Of a DNA stretch of 20,253 nt, positions 1-7,449 are shown one piece after another. The stretch is from a virus. Under the pieces are notes generated by a model. That model did not search any database and was not told where the DNA came from. It saw nothing but the letters and a program-made list of their open reading frames with translations. The DNA lies in the IMG/VR virus record IMGVR_UViG_3300005563_000117, positions 1 through 20,253 of that record. The stretch is one strand, 5' to 3'. A program made the position numbers and the translations under genes. Each line of letters starts with the position of its first letter. Positions within the stretch are counted from its first letter, which is position 1.

Positions 1-16
1 GACTAACGGAGGTACT

Positions 17-217
17 ATGGCTGAAGAGCCTGAGAAGTATACGCCTGAAGCGTATGAGGAATATGAGATCGGTAAGTACCGAACTCGGTTTCCTGATGAA
101 ACCAAGGCATTGTCGGATGAGCAATTGTTCGACACTGTTATGTCTGCCGAAGATGACCACGACGACGCCGACTGGAAGGCCACGTTCCTTGCTGTCTCGT
201 CGACCGTCACCGCCTAG
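17..217 (+). CDS. Small acidic protein of unknown function
   Basis: A 66-residue, strongly acidic protein, rich in Glu and Asp with a DDHDDAD run near residues 46-52. The ATG is preceded at normal spacing by GGAGG, so the start is secure. No membrane segment, cysteine pair or recognisable domain is seen. Small acidic phage proteins sometimes mimic DNA or inhibit host enzymes, but nothing here proves that. It is followed by about 200 bases without a clear gene. The assignment as a gene is good; the function is unknown. Confidence 0.75.
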   Translation: MAEEPEKYTPEAYEEYEIGKYRTRFPDETKALSDEQLFDTVMSAEDDHDDADWKATFLAVSSTVTA

Positions 218-419
218 TTCGGCGTAGTCCTGAGCATGACTTGAAACTGCTCAACCTAACCTATGTTGACGCCTGCCGTAAGTAATAAGCATACATCAAT
301 GACGTGTTAACTGCGTTATTGAGCGCAATGTGTGTGTTGCACTCGCATTCCATTCACCCACTGTTCTCACACGATTGTCCGAGCTAAGAGTCCGGACCAA
401 AGGGACAAGATGAGGCAGA
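218..419 (+). other. Intergenic spacer with two hairpins
   Basis: No gene is seen here. Two hairpins can be read. TGAGCA (231-236) pairs with TGCTCA (248-253) around an 11-nt loop that begins TGAC. GTCCG pairs with CGGAC around 377-398. No convincing sigma-70 promoter or T-tract terminator is present, so the role is open. Confidence 0.4.
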
Positions 420-596
420 GTGAGTTTGACAGAGACATCGCTTACGGTAGGCGTGAACATAGGAGGCTCCAATGAAGTAGATAAGCTGACAGAACTACCT
501 CACGACTTCATCAGACCGTTACCCATCGCAAGCATGTTGGTTACATGCCGCTCGGCCCCATCTCTCGCGGAGAGAATAGCGTCACGGGGTCATTAA
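420..596 (+). CDS. Possible small protein, GTG start
   Basis: An open frame of 58 codons from a GTG, with the central sequence LTELPHDFIRPLPIAS, which has the look of real protein rather than shadow frame. The Shine-Dalgarno is only moderate (GAGG about 6 bases upstream). An alternative GTG start lies at 452. An AGGAGG at 462-467 sits inside the frame, in front of a two-codon ATG-AAG-stop. The frame ends just before the next gene's ribosome site. No domain is recognised; a chance ORF is possible. Confidence 0.45.
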   Translation: MSLTETSLTVGVNIGGSNEVDKLTELPHDFIRPLPIASMLVTCRSAPSLAERIASRGH

Positions 597-618
597 CTTG
601 TCAGTCGGGAGAAATGAC

Positions 619-867
619 ATGGCTGAGCCAATCACACATATCGCTCCAGAGGACGCCGATCTCATCGGCTTATCCCTTGTCCAGAAACCCTGTGGTCACT
701 GGAGTTGGTGCTTCTTTGGTCCCAATGATTACGAGTTTACTGACACTGAATGTCATGAGACTATCCTCGCTGCTTATCAGTGTGCTGTTCGTTGGGCTAT
801 GCACCATGCACCTGATGAAATCTGTGACGCCGTTGTGAGCAAGACCCATGACCTCACAACCCATTAG
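619..867 (+). CDS. Small hypothetical protein
   Basis: An 82-residue protein beginning MAEPITHIAP. I chose the ATG at 619 over the upstream TTG because GGGAGA lies 8 bases before it. It has a central GHWSWCFFGPNDYEF segment, then a helix with Cys and His (TECHETILAAYQCAVRWAMHH), so metal binding is conceivable but unproven. Its end overlaps the next reading frame by 20 bases, as is common in this phage. No family is recognised. Confidence 0.7.
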   Translation: MAEPITHIAPEDADLIGLSLVQKPCGHWSWCFFGPNDYEFTDTECHETILAAYQCAVRWAMHHAPDEICDAVVSKTHDLTTH

Positions 868-1033
868 CTGGTTCCGTGTCTTCTTCGATATCTTCGGATT
901 CGAAATGAAGAGCAGCCGTTGGCGTATCTTTGTAGCGAGGTTAATCATCCCTTGCTCCGCCAACTACCGGCAGCGTCGTGCTGCAAATGACAACGGCAGG
1001 GAGTGGAGTATTCCTCCATGGCCAGATGAGTAG
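848..1033 (+). CDS. Small basic, hydrophobic hypothetical protein
   Basis: 61 residues. The N-terminal half has an amphipathic/hydrophobic stretch (ISWFRVFFDIFGF, then WRIFVARLIIPC), and the C-terminal half is rich in Arg and Asn. The ATG overlaps the previous gene and has a weak GTGAG site upstream. Its stop overlaps the next ATG (ATGAGTAG), which suggests translational coupling. Membrane association is possible. It may also be a shadow of the neighbours; I hold it as probable only. Confidence 0.5.
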   Translation: MTSQPISWFRVFFDIFGFEMKSSRWRIFVARLIIPCSANYRQRRAANDNGREWSIPPWPDE

Positions 1034-1316
1034 CAAACACTTCCCTCGCAGAGGTGACAAGGTAAACGATAGGCGTCGGATACCATTCGCCAATGGCTTT
1101 GTCAGGAATGTCATCTACGATGATGGTCCTGACACTGTGATCGTACGCTTCGACAACGGGTTGGAGATGTACGACTATGAAGACTTCAAGAATACATGGA
1201 CCGACAGTTACGGTGGTGCATTTATTCTTGCAGGAGAAACATCCCTCACATCGGAGCAGAACGAATGTCTAGCCAAGTTATTAGTGCAGTGGAACCAACC
1301 CTTGAAGACGAAATGA
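1026..1316 (+). CDS. Hypothetical protein with SH3-like beta pattern
   Basis: 96 residues from the ATG that overlaps the upstream stop. An in-frame GTG (978) and ATG (987) would add 16 or 13 residues but have no better ribosome site. The middle (GFVRNVIYDDGPDTVIVRFDNG) alternates hydrophobic and polar residues, as in a small beta barrel of the KOW/SH3 kind; this is a reading of pattern, not a match. The 3' end overlaps the following gene in another frame. Start choice uncertain. Confidence 0.6.
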   Translation: MSSKHFPRRGDKVNDRRRIPFANGFVRNVIYDDGPDTVIVRFDNGLEMYDYEDFKNTWTDSYGGAFILAGETSLTSEQNECLAKLLVQWNQPLKTK

Positions 1317-1588
1317 ATATTCTTCTCGGAGTTAAATCTCTTCCGCAACCTACACCTACTGTCGATCGGCAGCTTAGTGTATTCCACCGTCAGTGGACGG
1401 CTACGGCGGAGGAATGTGAGAAGCGTGCTTCCGACTTGGAGACGGCTGCGGCTGATCTCCGGAAGCGTGCCGCCGATCTGTACGCAGCGAGGAATTACCT
1501 CGATGACGTGAAGATGTCTGTTCTGTTCGAGATCGAGAGCCGTAACCGTGCGCTCTCTCTCGCCCTCGTCAATCCCCCGAAGGAATAA
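1265..1588 (+). CDS. Coiled-coil hypothetical protein
   Basis: 107 residues starting MSSQVISAVEP, with GGAG 8 bases before the ATG. I prefer this start to the upstream in-frame start at 1196, which is buried in the previous gene. Residues 40-90 are helical with repeated Ala/Leu/Glu/Arg heptads (ECEKRASDLETAAADLRKRA), a strong coiled coil, so it probably oligomerises or binds a partner. No enzyme motif is seen. GC-rich third positions in the coil indicate a real coding frame. Confidence 0.7.
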   Translation: MSSQVISAVEPTLEDEMNILLGVKSLPQPTPTVDRQLSVFHRQWTATAEECEKRASDLETAAADLRKRAADLYAARNYLDDVKMSVLFEIESRNRALSLALVNPPKE

Positions 1589-1602
1589 AGGACCTATCAG
1601 CC

Positions 1603-1764
1603 ATGTTGCACGTAGAAATTGTCGATGATGACTGTGCCTCGGATGAGGCTCACATTCATCGGTTCCCGCTCGATACTGATCTCTCCGAGATAGTCCGAGC
1701 GATCAAGCTGCTGTATCCGACAGCTAACTCCATCTGGATCAAGGTGGAGGAAGAAGAGACATAG
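1603..1764 (+). CDS. Small acidic hypothetical protein
   Basis: 53 residues, MLHVEIVDDD at the start and IKVEEEET at the end, with an alternating beta-alpha-beta look. AAAGGA lies about 10 bases before the ATG. It fills the gap between two better-defined genes on the same strand, which supports it. No family is recognised. Confidence 0.65.
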   Translation: MLHVEIVDDDCASDEAHIHRFPLDTDLSEIVRAIKLLYPTANSIWIKVEEEET

Positions 1765-1813
1765 GAACGGCGCTGGTTCGCGCAGCATACACAACAAATC
1801 GGGAGTTGTCAAC

Positions 1814-2017
1814 ATGATTGTGAAAAGAATAGCAACTTGTAGTTGTCGTACGTCATACTACGACACTCCGGGCGGTTGGAACCGAATGGTTAACCATTTA
1901 CAGGCTAACCATCGTTGGGTTGAGTTCGGTGAGGGGTTGTTTCAGCCAGCCGAAGAGAGCCAAAAGGAACCTGAAGGCTCAAACGATGCTGAAACCTCAA
2001 AACCCGGTTTGCGTTAG
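1814..2017 (+). CDS. Small protein with possible zinc finger
   Basis: 67 residues, with GGGAG 8 bases before the ATG. The N-terminal part holds CSC at 9-11 and a helix with MVNHLQANH, so a C-x-C ... H-x4-H zinc site is plausible. The C-terminal third is polar and probably disordered. If it folds as a zinc finger it could bind nucleic acid or protein; that is inference only. Confidence 0.65.
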   Translation: MIVKRIATCSCRTSYYDTPGGWNRMVNHLQANHRWVEFGEGLFQPAEESQKEPEGSNDAETSKPGLR

Positions 2018-2061
2018 GAATGTTTTCGTGCTAATGTTAAGAATAATCGGGGAGAAAAGAC

Positions 2062-2601
2062 ATGGCCAATCGGACCATCCAACAGAAGATACTGAAGATG
2101 AAACGGCGGAAACGCCATGCAGTCTTCAGCGGGAATACTGCGAAGTACGCTGTCCGCATAGATCGCGGACGGTTTGAGGGAACAACTACCACTGGCGACG
2201 GTGATGTGGTTCCATCGGGAAAGCATGTCACTATTCCTGTGGGTAATATATCCCTCAGCAGGGCTGTGGTTAATACAGGCCGTGGTCCGGACAAGGAAAG
2301 GATGCAGACGTATTATGATCGTCTAGCTTCCTTCAATAAGGAAATACCTCCGACATTATCGGAGCGTCTAGATCAGGAGGCATTCCGTTCCCACGATAAG
2401 GAGCGGAGTATCAACTATCTTAAAGACGAGTTCGCGAGATTAGATTTGTTCTTTCTAGGACCCAGATGGTACTGGGTTGAAGTTAACTATAAAAAGAAGT
2501 TCTGGCGTAAGAGTGAAACGTACAGGACCAAAGCAATGGCAGACGTTGTTCTTGAAAACAATATGATCCGATGGGTTGAGACTATCTCCCCAGAGGTTTG
2601 A
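2062..2601 (+). CDS. Hypothetical protein, 179 aa
   Basis: The ATG follows GGGGAG at good spacing. The N-terminus is very basic (KILKMKRRKRHAVF), the middle is beta-rich and the C-terminal third is aromatic (FFLGPRWYWVEVNYKKKFW), ending ISPEV. The basic start suggests nucleic-acid contact, but no family is recognised. It is the last gene before two serial terminators, so it closes the first forward unit. Confidence 0.75.
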   Translation: MANRTIQQKILKMKRRKRHAVFSGNTAKYAVRIDRGRFEGTTTTGDGDVVPSGKHVTIPVGNISLSRAVVNTGRGPDKERMQTYYDRLASFNKEIPPTLSERLDQEAFRSHDKERSINYLKDEFARLDLFFLGPRWYWVEVNYKKKFWRKSETYRTKAMADVVLENNMIRWVETISPEV

Positions 2602-2695
2602 CGGGGGCTACGCCATCCGGCGTGCTCCTCCCGAGAGTACAGCCCTCGTCAACAGCCCCCACGGTTTCTTGCCCCGAGGCCGTGGGGGTTTACCT
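2602..2695 (+). terminator. First hairpin terminator with a competing upstream helix
   Basis: CCCCCACGG (2656-2664) pairs with CCGTGGGGG (2680-2688), followed by a T-rich tail (TTTACCTTT). Directly after the upstream stop codon, GGGGGCT (2603-2609) can pair instead with AGCCCCC (2654-2660), using the same C run; a small hairpin ACGCC/GGCGT (2610-2623) lies between. The two folds exclude each other, an attenuator-like arrangement. Confidence 0.65.
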
Positions 2696-2713
2696 TTCCC
2701 CTGTAAAGTGTAC

Positions 2714-2747
2714 AGCCCCTAGCTGCATCATCCTAGGGGTTTTTTTT
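2714..2747 (+). terminator. Strong intrinsic terminator
   Basis: CCCCTAG (2716-2722) pairs with CTAGGGG (2733-2739) around a 10-nt loop, followed by eight T residues. A textbook factor-independent terminator, placed after the first terminator and before the next gene. Confidence 0.9.
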
Positions 2748-2794
2748 CGTAACTGTACTATTAAATTAGTCCATTTTGGACGTTGGAGAAGAAC

Positions 2795-3217
2795 ATGGAG
2801 TACATCAATGACGGGTTGAACTACCTCTATGCTCATCAGGATGCAGTCTTTACGGCGGGAGTAGTGACTGCGGTTTTCCTGCTGATTCTGCCGTGGAATA
2901 AGACAGGATGGTTCGATTGGCTCATCCTGTACAGGAGGGGCCGCATGAAAAAGAAAGAGAGAAGGGAATTAGTCGTACTGCAAGCAGTTGATGATTTCGT
3001 CGATGCGATTGAAGAACGTGTCGCCGATGAGAGTATTTCTCGTACAGAAGCGACGGAACTGTACGTGATGCTGCAACGAGCATTCCCCATTAAGAGTCTG
3101 TTTCCTTCCAATCAGTGGTTGAAGGACAGCATTCGTTCTCGTCTCAACAACCACGTCACACCAAAGCTTCCTGACAAGAAGGAGAAGAAGGGCCGAAACA
3201 TCTTCGCCAAAGTATGA
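2795..3217 (+). CDS. Membrane-anchored hypothetical protein
   Basis: 140 residues from an ATG with GGAG 5 bases upstream (an upstream TTG at 2783 is less likely). One clear membrane segment lies at about residues 17-34 (AVFTAGVVTAVFLLILPW), perhaps extended by 36-46, followed by a basic stretch RRGRMKKKERR that should stay in the cytoplasm. The rest is a soluble helical domain. The last residues, KKEKKGRNIFAKV, resemble the tail of the next protein. Its stop overlaps the next ATG by 4 bases (ATGA), so the two are probably translated together. Function unknown. Confidence 0.75.
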   Translation: MEYINDGLNYLYAHQDAVFTAGVVTAVFLLILPWNKTGWFDWLILYRRGRMKKKERRELVVLQAVDDFVDAIEERVADESISRTEATELYVMLQRAFPIKSLFPSNQWLKDSIRSRLNNHVTPKLPDKKEKKGRNIFAKV

Positions 3218-4725
3218 CCACTAAGTTTCGCACTATCCACAGTAAGTTCAACGGCCTGAGGGCCAAACGGAGAATGAGAATGTCTCAATCGGGAACAATC
3301 GTACGCAGATCAGCCAACACTTTTATTCCGGATGCATATCTGGAACTGGTGACGGCGGCTAACCCTAACGGGTACAGTGCTGCGTTCGTCGAGGACGGCA
3401 ACGTGAAGTTCGTGAAAGACACGGCCGGCGCGACCGTCGACGACATCAAGGAGACAATGCAGGCGTATCCTGACAAGGATATCACCTTCTATTTCTGTCA
3501 ATCTGATGCGGCCCTCAATCAGGACGACCTGCCGCCGTATGTTCTTCTTCAGGAGAACAAGAATACTCCGCTTATCCTCGGCTTCATCGACGGCAACTTC
3601 CCGAACTTCGCGAAGTCCGAGAGTTCTCATCCGCCGGAGTTCTTCTTCGCCCACGAGTATCTCGTGCCGAAGTTCGAAGGTATGGCGGAGATGTCGGAGG
3701 ACCTCAACAAGGTAACGGCGGCGATGCAGAAGCCGTATTTCAAGAAGGAATTGCTGCTCAATTGTGTTTCACGGGGCTACGTGACATTGGTGTGTGCAAA
3801 CGGCACCGATTTGACATTTGCTCAAGGCGATACTTCCGCCGAGTACAAGTGGGGTTGGGTAAGTAACAACCACGGTTATGCTCTCGCTCCGCCGGAGGAG
3901 AAGAAAGTAGAGAAGAAGAAAGGTGGTATCTTTGGCAGAAGTACTGTCAGGGAACCGGCAAACGTGCCGCCGAAGGAAGAGATTGCTGAGGCAGTCAAGG
4001 TTAACGCCACGGCGGCGTCGATCATCAAGAATTTCAAGGGCTGGACTGTCAAGGACTGGGCACCAAAGCCCAGTGACAGTCGCAGCAACAAGAAGGATGG
4101 ATACAAAACACGTATCGGTTACCTTCCGCCGGGTTGGGAGCAATGTCCGACGGTACGTGCGTACTATGATCCGGGTGGGAAGCTGTCTACCTTCGCTCAG
4201 ATGAACAAGGCTCTTGGCTTGGAGGCCGCTGGTCTCCAGAAGCTGGCTGCTAATCCTCCTCGTATGCAGGGGAAGGACACCGAGCCGGATAAAGTCGAGC
4301 ACGATCAGACTTTGCCTGCCGAGAGCAAGGCTGTGACGACGGAGATTCTTCCGATCATGTCACCGCCGGGTCGGGAGTACATCGAGAAGCTTCGTGGTAC
4401 GGAGCAGTACAAGAAGATGATTGCGGAGAACGCCGCCGTCATCAACGACCCGAAGAAGTTCGAAGGATATGAGGCTAAGTTCGTTGACTTCGCAAAACAG
4501 ATGGGTGCGAAGTCGATGGATGAGTTCGCGATGTGGGATGACACGATGCTGTTCAACCTCGCGAACGATCGGCCTCAGGAGATGATGGTGATGGCACGAG
4601 CCTTCATCAACATCTACAACCGCAACCGAGCAAAAGGTGCAATCGAAGAAGCCCCGATCAACACGGAGGTCGTCAACGACCCTCCGAAGAAGAAGGGTGG
4701 TATCTTTGGTCGTGCCGCCGCATAG
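3214..4725 (+). CDS. 503-aa protein of unknown function with duplicated KKKGGIFGR tag
   Basis: Two parts can be seen. Residues 40-225 form an alpha/beta domain with NPNGYSAAFVEDGNVKF near 50-66 and a later GYVTLVCANGTDLTF ... WGWVSN pattern, loosely like class II glutamine-amidotransferase (Ntn) folds; the expected N-terminal nucleophile Cys is not seen, so this is a weak guess. At 234-242 lies KKKGGIFGR, and the same nine residues recur at 492-500 next to the C-terminus. This suggests two tagged proteins were fused. GYLPPGW sits at 302-308; a similar motif occurs in the protein at 16574. The C-terminal third is helical. The start overlaps the upstream stop; a second ATG (3280) is possible. 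Codon use is GC-rich, as for a well-expressed gene. Confidence 0.75.
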   Translation: MTTKFRTIHSKFNGLRAKRRMRMSQSGTIVRRSANTFIPDAYLELVTAANPNGYSAAFVEDGNVKFVKDTAGATVDDIKETMQAYPDKDITFYFCQSDAALNQDDLPPYVLLQENKNTPLILGFIDGNFPNFAKSESSHPPEFFFAHEYLVPKFEGMAEMSEDLNKVTAAMQKPYFKKELLLNCVSRGYVTLVCANGTDLTFAQGDTSAEYKWGWVSNNHGYALAPPEEKKVEKKKGGIFGRSTVREPANVPPKEEIAEAVKVNATAASIIKNFKGWTVKDWAPKPSDSRSNKKDGYKTRIGYLPPGWEQCPTVRAYYDPGGKLSTFAQMNKALGLEAAGLQKLAANPPRMQGKDTEPDKVEHDQTLPAESKAVTTEILPIMSPPGREYIEKLRGTEQYKKMIAENAAVINDPKKFEGYEAKFVDFAKQMGAKSMDEFAMWDDTMLFNLANDRPQEMMVMARAFINIYNRNRAKGAIEEAPINTEVVNDPPKKKGGIFGRAAA

Positions 4726-4844
4726 GCACTGTAGGCTGAGCGACTACAGTGGAGCAGCGGAGTAGTGACCCGTTTGCTCGGGACGGTGGTGTGAGGTGGC
4801 GGATACTCCCCACCGTCTCTCCTTTCATTCCTTCGGAGGTAATC
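4726..4844 (+). promoter_or_regulatory. Structured spacer/leader before the replication genes
   Basis: No gene. CACTGTAG pairs with CTACAGTG (within 4727-4752) around a 9-nt loop GCTGAGCGA. CCCG/CGGG forms a small helix around 4769-4783. GACGGTGG pairs with CCACCGTC (within 4783-4818), eight perfect pairs. The ribosome site GGAGGTAA of the next gene follows. No T tract, so these are not simple terminators; a leader RNA or processing site is likelier. Confidence 0.55.
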
Positions 4845-5504
4845 ATGTTCGAAAATGCACGTAAGTTCTTCCATCTTTCTACAGCAGAGGTGATTAATCC
4901 CGAGGCTGAGAAGTGGCACCGACAATACAGACGGACACCCGATCTGTGGTATCTGAACCAACATGCTCGTCAGTTGGTGTTCATCGCCGATGACTTCAAG
5001 CGAGGTCATCGACGGCACGAACTGATCGAGGGACAGGAACCAATTCACCCTAGCTGTTACACAGCTGATTCGTTTACCTGTTACAAGAAGGATTTGGGGG
5101 TACATTCATTCCCACTTCCGTTCGAGAAACACATTGACTTTCAAATCCATGGATGGTATAAGCCTGAGTTGGCCCGCATCCAAGGAGAATTGTACGCACT
5201 TCCCAGTCATTTCCTGTGGAAAGTGCTTGACATCGAGAAGGAAAATGGGTTACAATTCAATCGAACTAGGGTATCAATTACGGTACCTTGGCGTGAAGTG
5301 AAGTACAACATTGACCCTAACGTATGGGTCAGCAAAATCCCCACCATCAGTCGTGACTACATCCGCACAATCCGTGCTTGGATGTACATTGCTCGTCCCG
5401 AATATTGGGACGACTACGTCGGCGTCGCCCTCGGAACCCGAGCTGTCGATCTGTACGAACATGACACTCCCAAAGACTGGATAAAGAAGTATTACAAGTT
5501 CTAG
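4845..5504 (+). CDS. Gamma-glutamylcyclotransferase-like (GGCT/AIG2-fold) protein
   Basis: 219 residues from an ATG with GGAGGTAA just upstream. The upstream in-frame start at 4749 lies in the structured spacer and is rejected. Residues 105-150 carry the family pattern: ELARIQGELYALP (109-120), then LDIEKENG (128-135) with the acidic residue where GGCT enzymes hold their catalytic Glu, then FNRTRVSITVP. The family fold releases 5-oxoproline from gamma-glutamyl compounds; phage members of this fold are common but their substrates are mostly unknown. The N-terminal YGTLR-type signature is not obvious, so catalysis is uncertain. It overlaps the likely start of the primase-helicase. Confidence 0.65.
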   Translation: MFENARKFFHLSTAEVINPEAEKWHRQYRRTPDLWYLNQHARQLVFIADDFKRGHRRHELIEGQEPIHPSCYTADSFTCYKKDLGVHSFPLPFEKHIDFQIHGWYKPELARIQGELYALPSHFLWKVLDIEKENGLQFNRTRVSITVPWREVKYNIDPNVWVSKIPTISRDYIRTIRAWMYIARPEYWDDYVGVALGTRAVDLYEHDTPKDWIKKYYKF

Positions 5505-7098
5505 CAAAATCGTTGAGCAGCACATTCCCTGCCCATCCTGTCCATCCTCAGATGCTTATTGTGTCTACGAGGATGGACACGGATGGTGTTTCTCATGTAA
5601 CTACTTTAAACCTAAAGAGGGCAACATTTCAGACGAAACTTATTCTTATGAGTACCTCCCGTACAGAGGTATTACTAAAGAAACATTTCAATTTTATAAT
5701 AGTAAAACCAAAGTTGATGATACTGGTAAGCCTATTTCCATTGGCTTCGAGTATCCGAATAATTCTATTAAGGTTAGACAGTTAGATAAGAAAGCATTTC
5801 ATTCCGTCGGTGATATAACTCAAGGTGGTTTATTTGGTCGTAATAAGTTCGCGGCTGGCAGTCACAAATATGTGACAATAACAGAAGGGGAATTAGATGC
5901 TCTCTCTCTTTATCAGGTTCTTAAGTCGCCTGTGGTTTCTGTGCGGAGTAGTTCTTCTGCTCACACTGACGCCTCGTTCGATCGAGCTTATCTCAACTCT
6001 TTCGAACGAATCTATCTCGCGTTTGACGGAGATGAGCCGGGCCGGAGCGCAGCAGCTGCAGTCGCTAAGCTATTCGATTACAACAAGGTTTACCAGCTCA
6101 AGTTCCCCGGCGGAACCCGAAAAGACGCCAACGATTACCTCCGAGCCGGAGAAGAGTCCGAACTGAGGAACATCTGGTGGAATGCTAAGAAGTTTCTTCC
6201 CGACAATATAATCAGTGATCTGTCAACCTTCGAGAAAGAACTTCTAACTCCACCTAAGTTCGGCATCAGTTACCCGTTCCCTACCTTGACCCATATGACC
6301 TATGGGTTGAGGACAGGGGAAGTCGTCCTCATTACTGCACAGGAGGGCGTGGGTAAAACTGAAGTAATGCATACCATCCTCCACCATGTATTGAAGGAAA
6401 CAGACGATGCGGTTGGCGCGATCTTCCTTGAGGAAAGTAAGCAACGGTTACTACAAGCCGTGGCAGGTATTGAACTCCAACGTCCGGTCCATCTTCCAGA
6501 CAGCGGTTGTTCTCCTAGCGAGACGTACGCTGCTGTCAAGCAGGTGGTGCGTACCGACGATCGTCTCCACATCTATAATCATTTTGGTTCTGACGATCCA
6601 GAAGTTCTTCTTGACAGTATTAGGTTTCTCGTTGCTGCCCGTGGCTGTCGTTGGATTTTCTTTGACCTTATTTCTCTTGCCGTTGCTGGAGTTGGTGGAG
6701 ATAAGGAGACAGCTGCCCTCAGCTACCTCGCCGCCCGCCTCGAAATCATGACGCAAGAGTTAGACTTCGGGTTAATCATGGTGAGTCATGTCAACGACTT
6801 CGGTCAGACACGTGGCTCGCGAATGATTGGCAAGGATTGCCACATCCGTATCGACCTAAAAAGAGATATCGCAGCGATGTCTGATAGGTCGCGATTGACT
6901 ACGGAAATGACGATCACGAAGAACAGACCGGCATTCAGAACAGGGTTCGCAGGCAACCTTCTGTTTAATCCTGCAACGTGTACACTGAAGGAAGACTTCG
7001 GTGAGAGTGATGTAAAAGCTGAGTTTTTATATGGACCCTCACCACCCTTGGTGCCACTTTGGCAAGATTTACCGGAGGTTAAAGATGTCATGGCTTAG
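5491..7098 (+). CDS. T7-type primase-helicase
   Basis: About 535 residues if translation starts at the ATT at 5491 (T7 gp4 has 566). It makes RNA primers and unwinds DNA at the phage fork. In order: zinc-binding domain with C14-x2-C17 and C33-x2-C36; TOPRIM domain with TEGELDAL (about 130) and the acidic LAFDGDEPG motif (about 177-184); helicase domain with Walker A EGVGKTE (about 284-290), Walker B WIFFDLISL and the H4-like region FGLIMVSHVNDFGQTRGS. The frame is open only from 5485, after an in-frame TAA, and contains no ATG, GTG or TTG before the zinc finger. ATT at 5491 or ATC at 5509 would have to be the start, unless translation enters by a +1 shift from the upstream gene. The family call is firm, the start is not. 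Confidence 0.92.
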   Translation: MTSSSKIVEQHIPCPSCPSSDAYCVYEDGHGWCFSCNYFKPKEGNISDETYSYEYLPYRGITKETFQFYNSKTKVDDTGKPISIGFEYPNNSIKVRQLDKKAFHSVGDITQGGLFGRNKFAAGSHKYVTITEGELDALSLYQVLKSPVVSVRSSSSAHTDASFDRAYLNSFERIYLAFDGDEPGRSAAAAVAKLFDYNKVYQLKFPGGTRKDANDYLRAGEESELRNIWWNAKKFLPDNIISDLSTFEKELLTPPKFGISYPFPTLTHMTYGLRTGEVVLITAQEGVGKTEVMHTILHHVLKETDDAVGAIFLEESKQRLLQAVAGIELQRPVHLPDSGCSPSETYAAVKQVVRTDDRLHIYNHFGSDDPEVLLDSIRFLVAARGCRWIFFDLISLAVAGVGGDKETAALSYLAARLEIMTQELDFGLIMVSHVNDFGQTRGSRMIGKDCHIRIDLKRDIAAMSDRSRLTTEMTITKNRPAFRTGFAGNLLFNPATCTLKEDFGESDVKAEFLYGPSPPLVPLWQDLPEVKDVMA

Positions 7099-7264
7099 CG
7101 GAATATCAAAGGAAGAAAAAGACGAGATGTACCTCGATGCCTGTACTGCATTCAATACAGAAGTAATTAACGAAAAAGAATTCAGAGCTACACTAGGTAA
7201 ATTAGGTTATAACGCCACAGATATCGAAGACATCGTGAGGTGGCATCGACCGAAGGGAATGTAG
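7085..7264 (+). CDS. Small hypothetical protein
   Basis: 59 residues starting MSWLSGISKEEKDEM, with GGAGG 6 bases upstream inside the end of the primase-helicase gene (14-base overlap). It is helical and acidic, with a C-terminal GYNATDIEDIVRWHRP. No family is recognised. The strong ribosome site makes it a likely real gene. Confidence 0.7.
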   Translation: MSWLSGISKEEKDEMYLDACTAFNTEVINEKEFRATLGKLGYNATDIEDIVRWHRPKGM

Positions 7265-7272
7265 GAGGGCTT

Positions 7273-7449
7273 ATGGTTATCAGCGGTAAGGGGTCGGATC
7301 GTGATATCTATGTAGCGTTAGAGTTAATTAAACAACAATGGGAACAAACCCATGAAACGAATACCAATAGAAACCGTAGAGAGGATAATCCAGAAATTAC
7401 TTTCCGGAAAGAAACCGAAATATATCATCTACGAAGAGAAAATAAGTAG
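7273..7449 (+). CDS. Small hypothetical protein
   Basis: 58 residues from an ATG preceded by AGGAGGG at 4-base spacing. The first half (MVISGKGSDRDIYVALELIKQQWEQ) looks like a real fold. The second half is Asn/Arg/Glu-rich and overlaps another short frame (7352-7510), so one of the two C-terminal regions may not be under selection. Confidence 0.6.
   Translation: MVISGKGSDRDIYVALELIKQQWEQTHETNTNRNRREDNPEITFRKETEIYHLRRENK

Noticed and set aside
231-253. An eighth decaloop hairpin near the left end (TGAGCA stem, loop starting TGAC)
   Set aside because: The loop is TGACTTGAAAC and lacks GCTC at its 3' end; the GCTC nearby is part of the stem, so the resemblance is probably chance.
545-838. 97-codon plus-strand ORF overlapping the gene at 619
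   Set aside because: Ser/Leu-rich shadow sequence without a ribosome site; the alternative frame at 619 has GGGAGA and a better composition.
3769-4302. 177-codon minus-strand ORF inside the 503-aa gene
   Set aside because: Shadow of a GC-rich coding strand; no ribosome site, and opposite to the local transcription.
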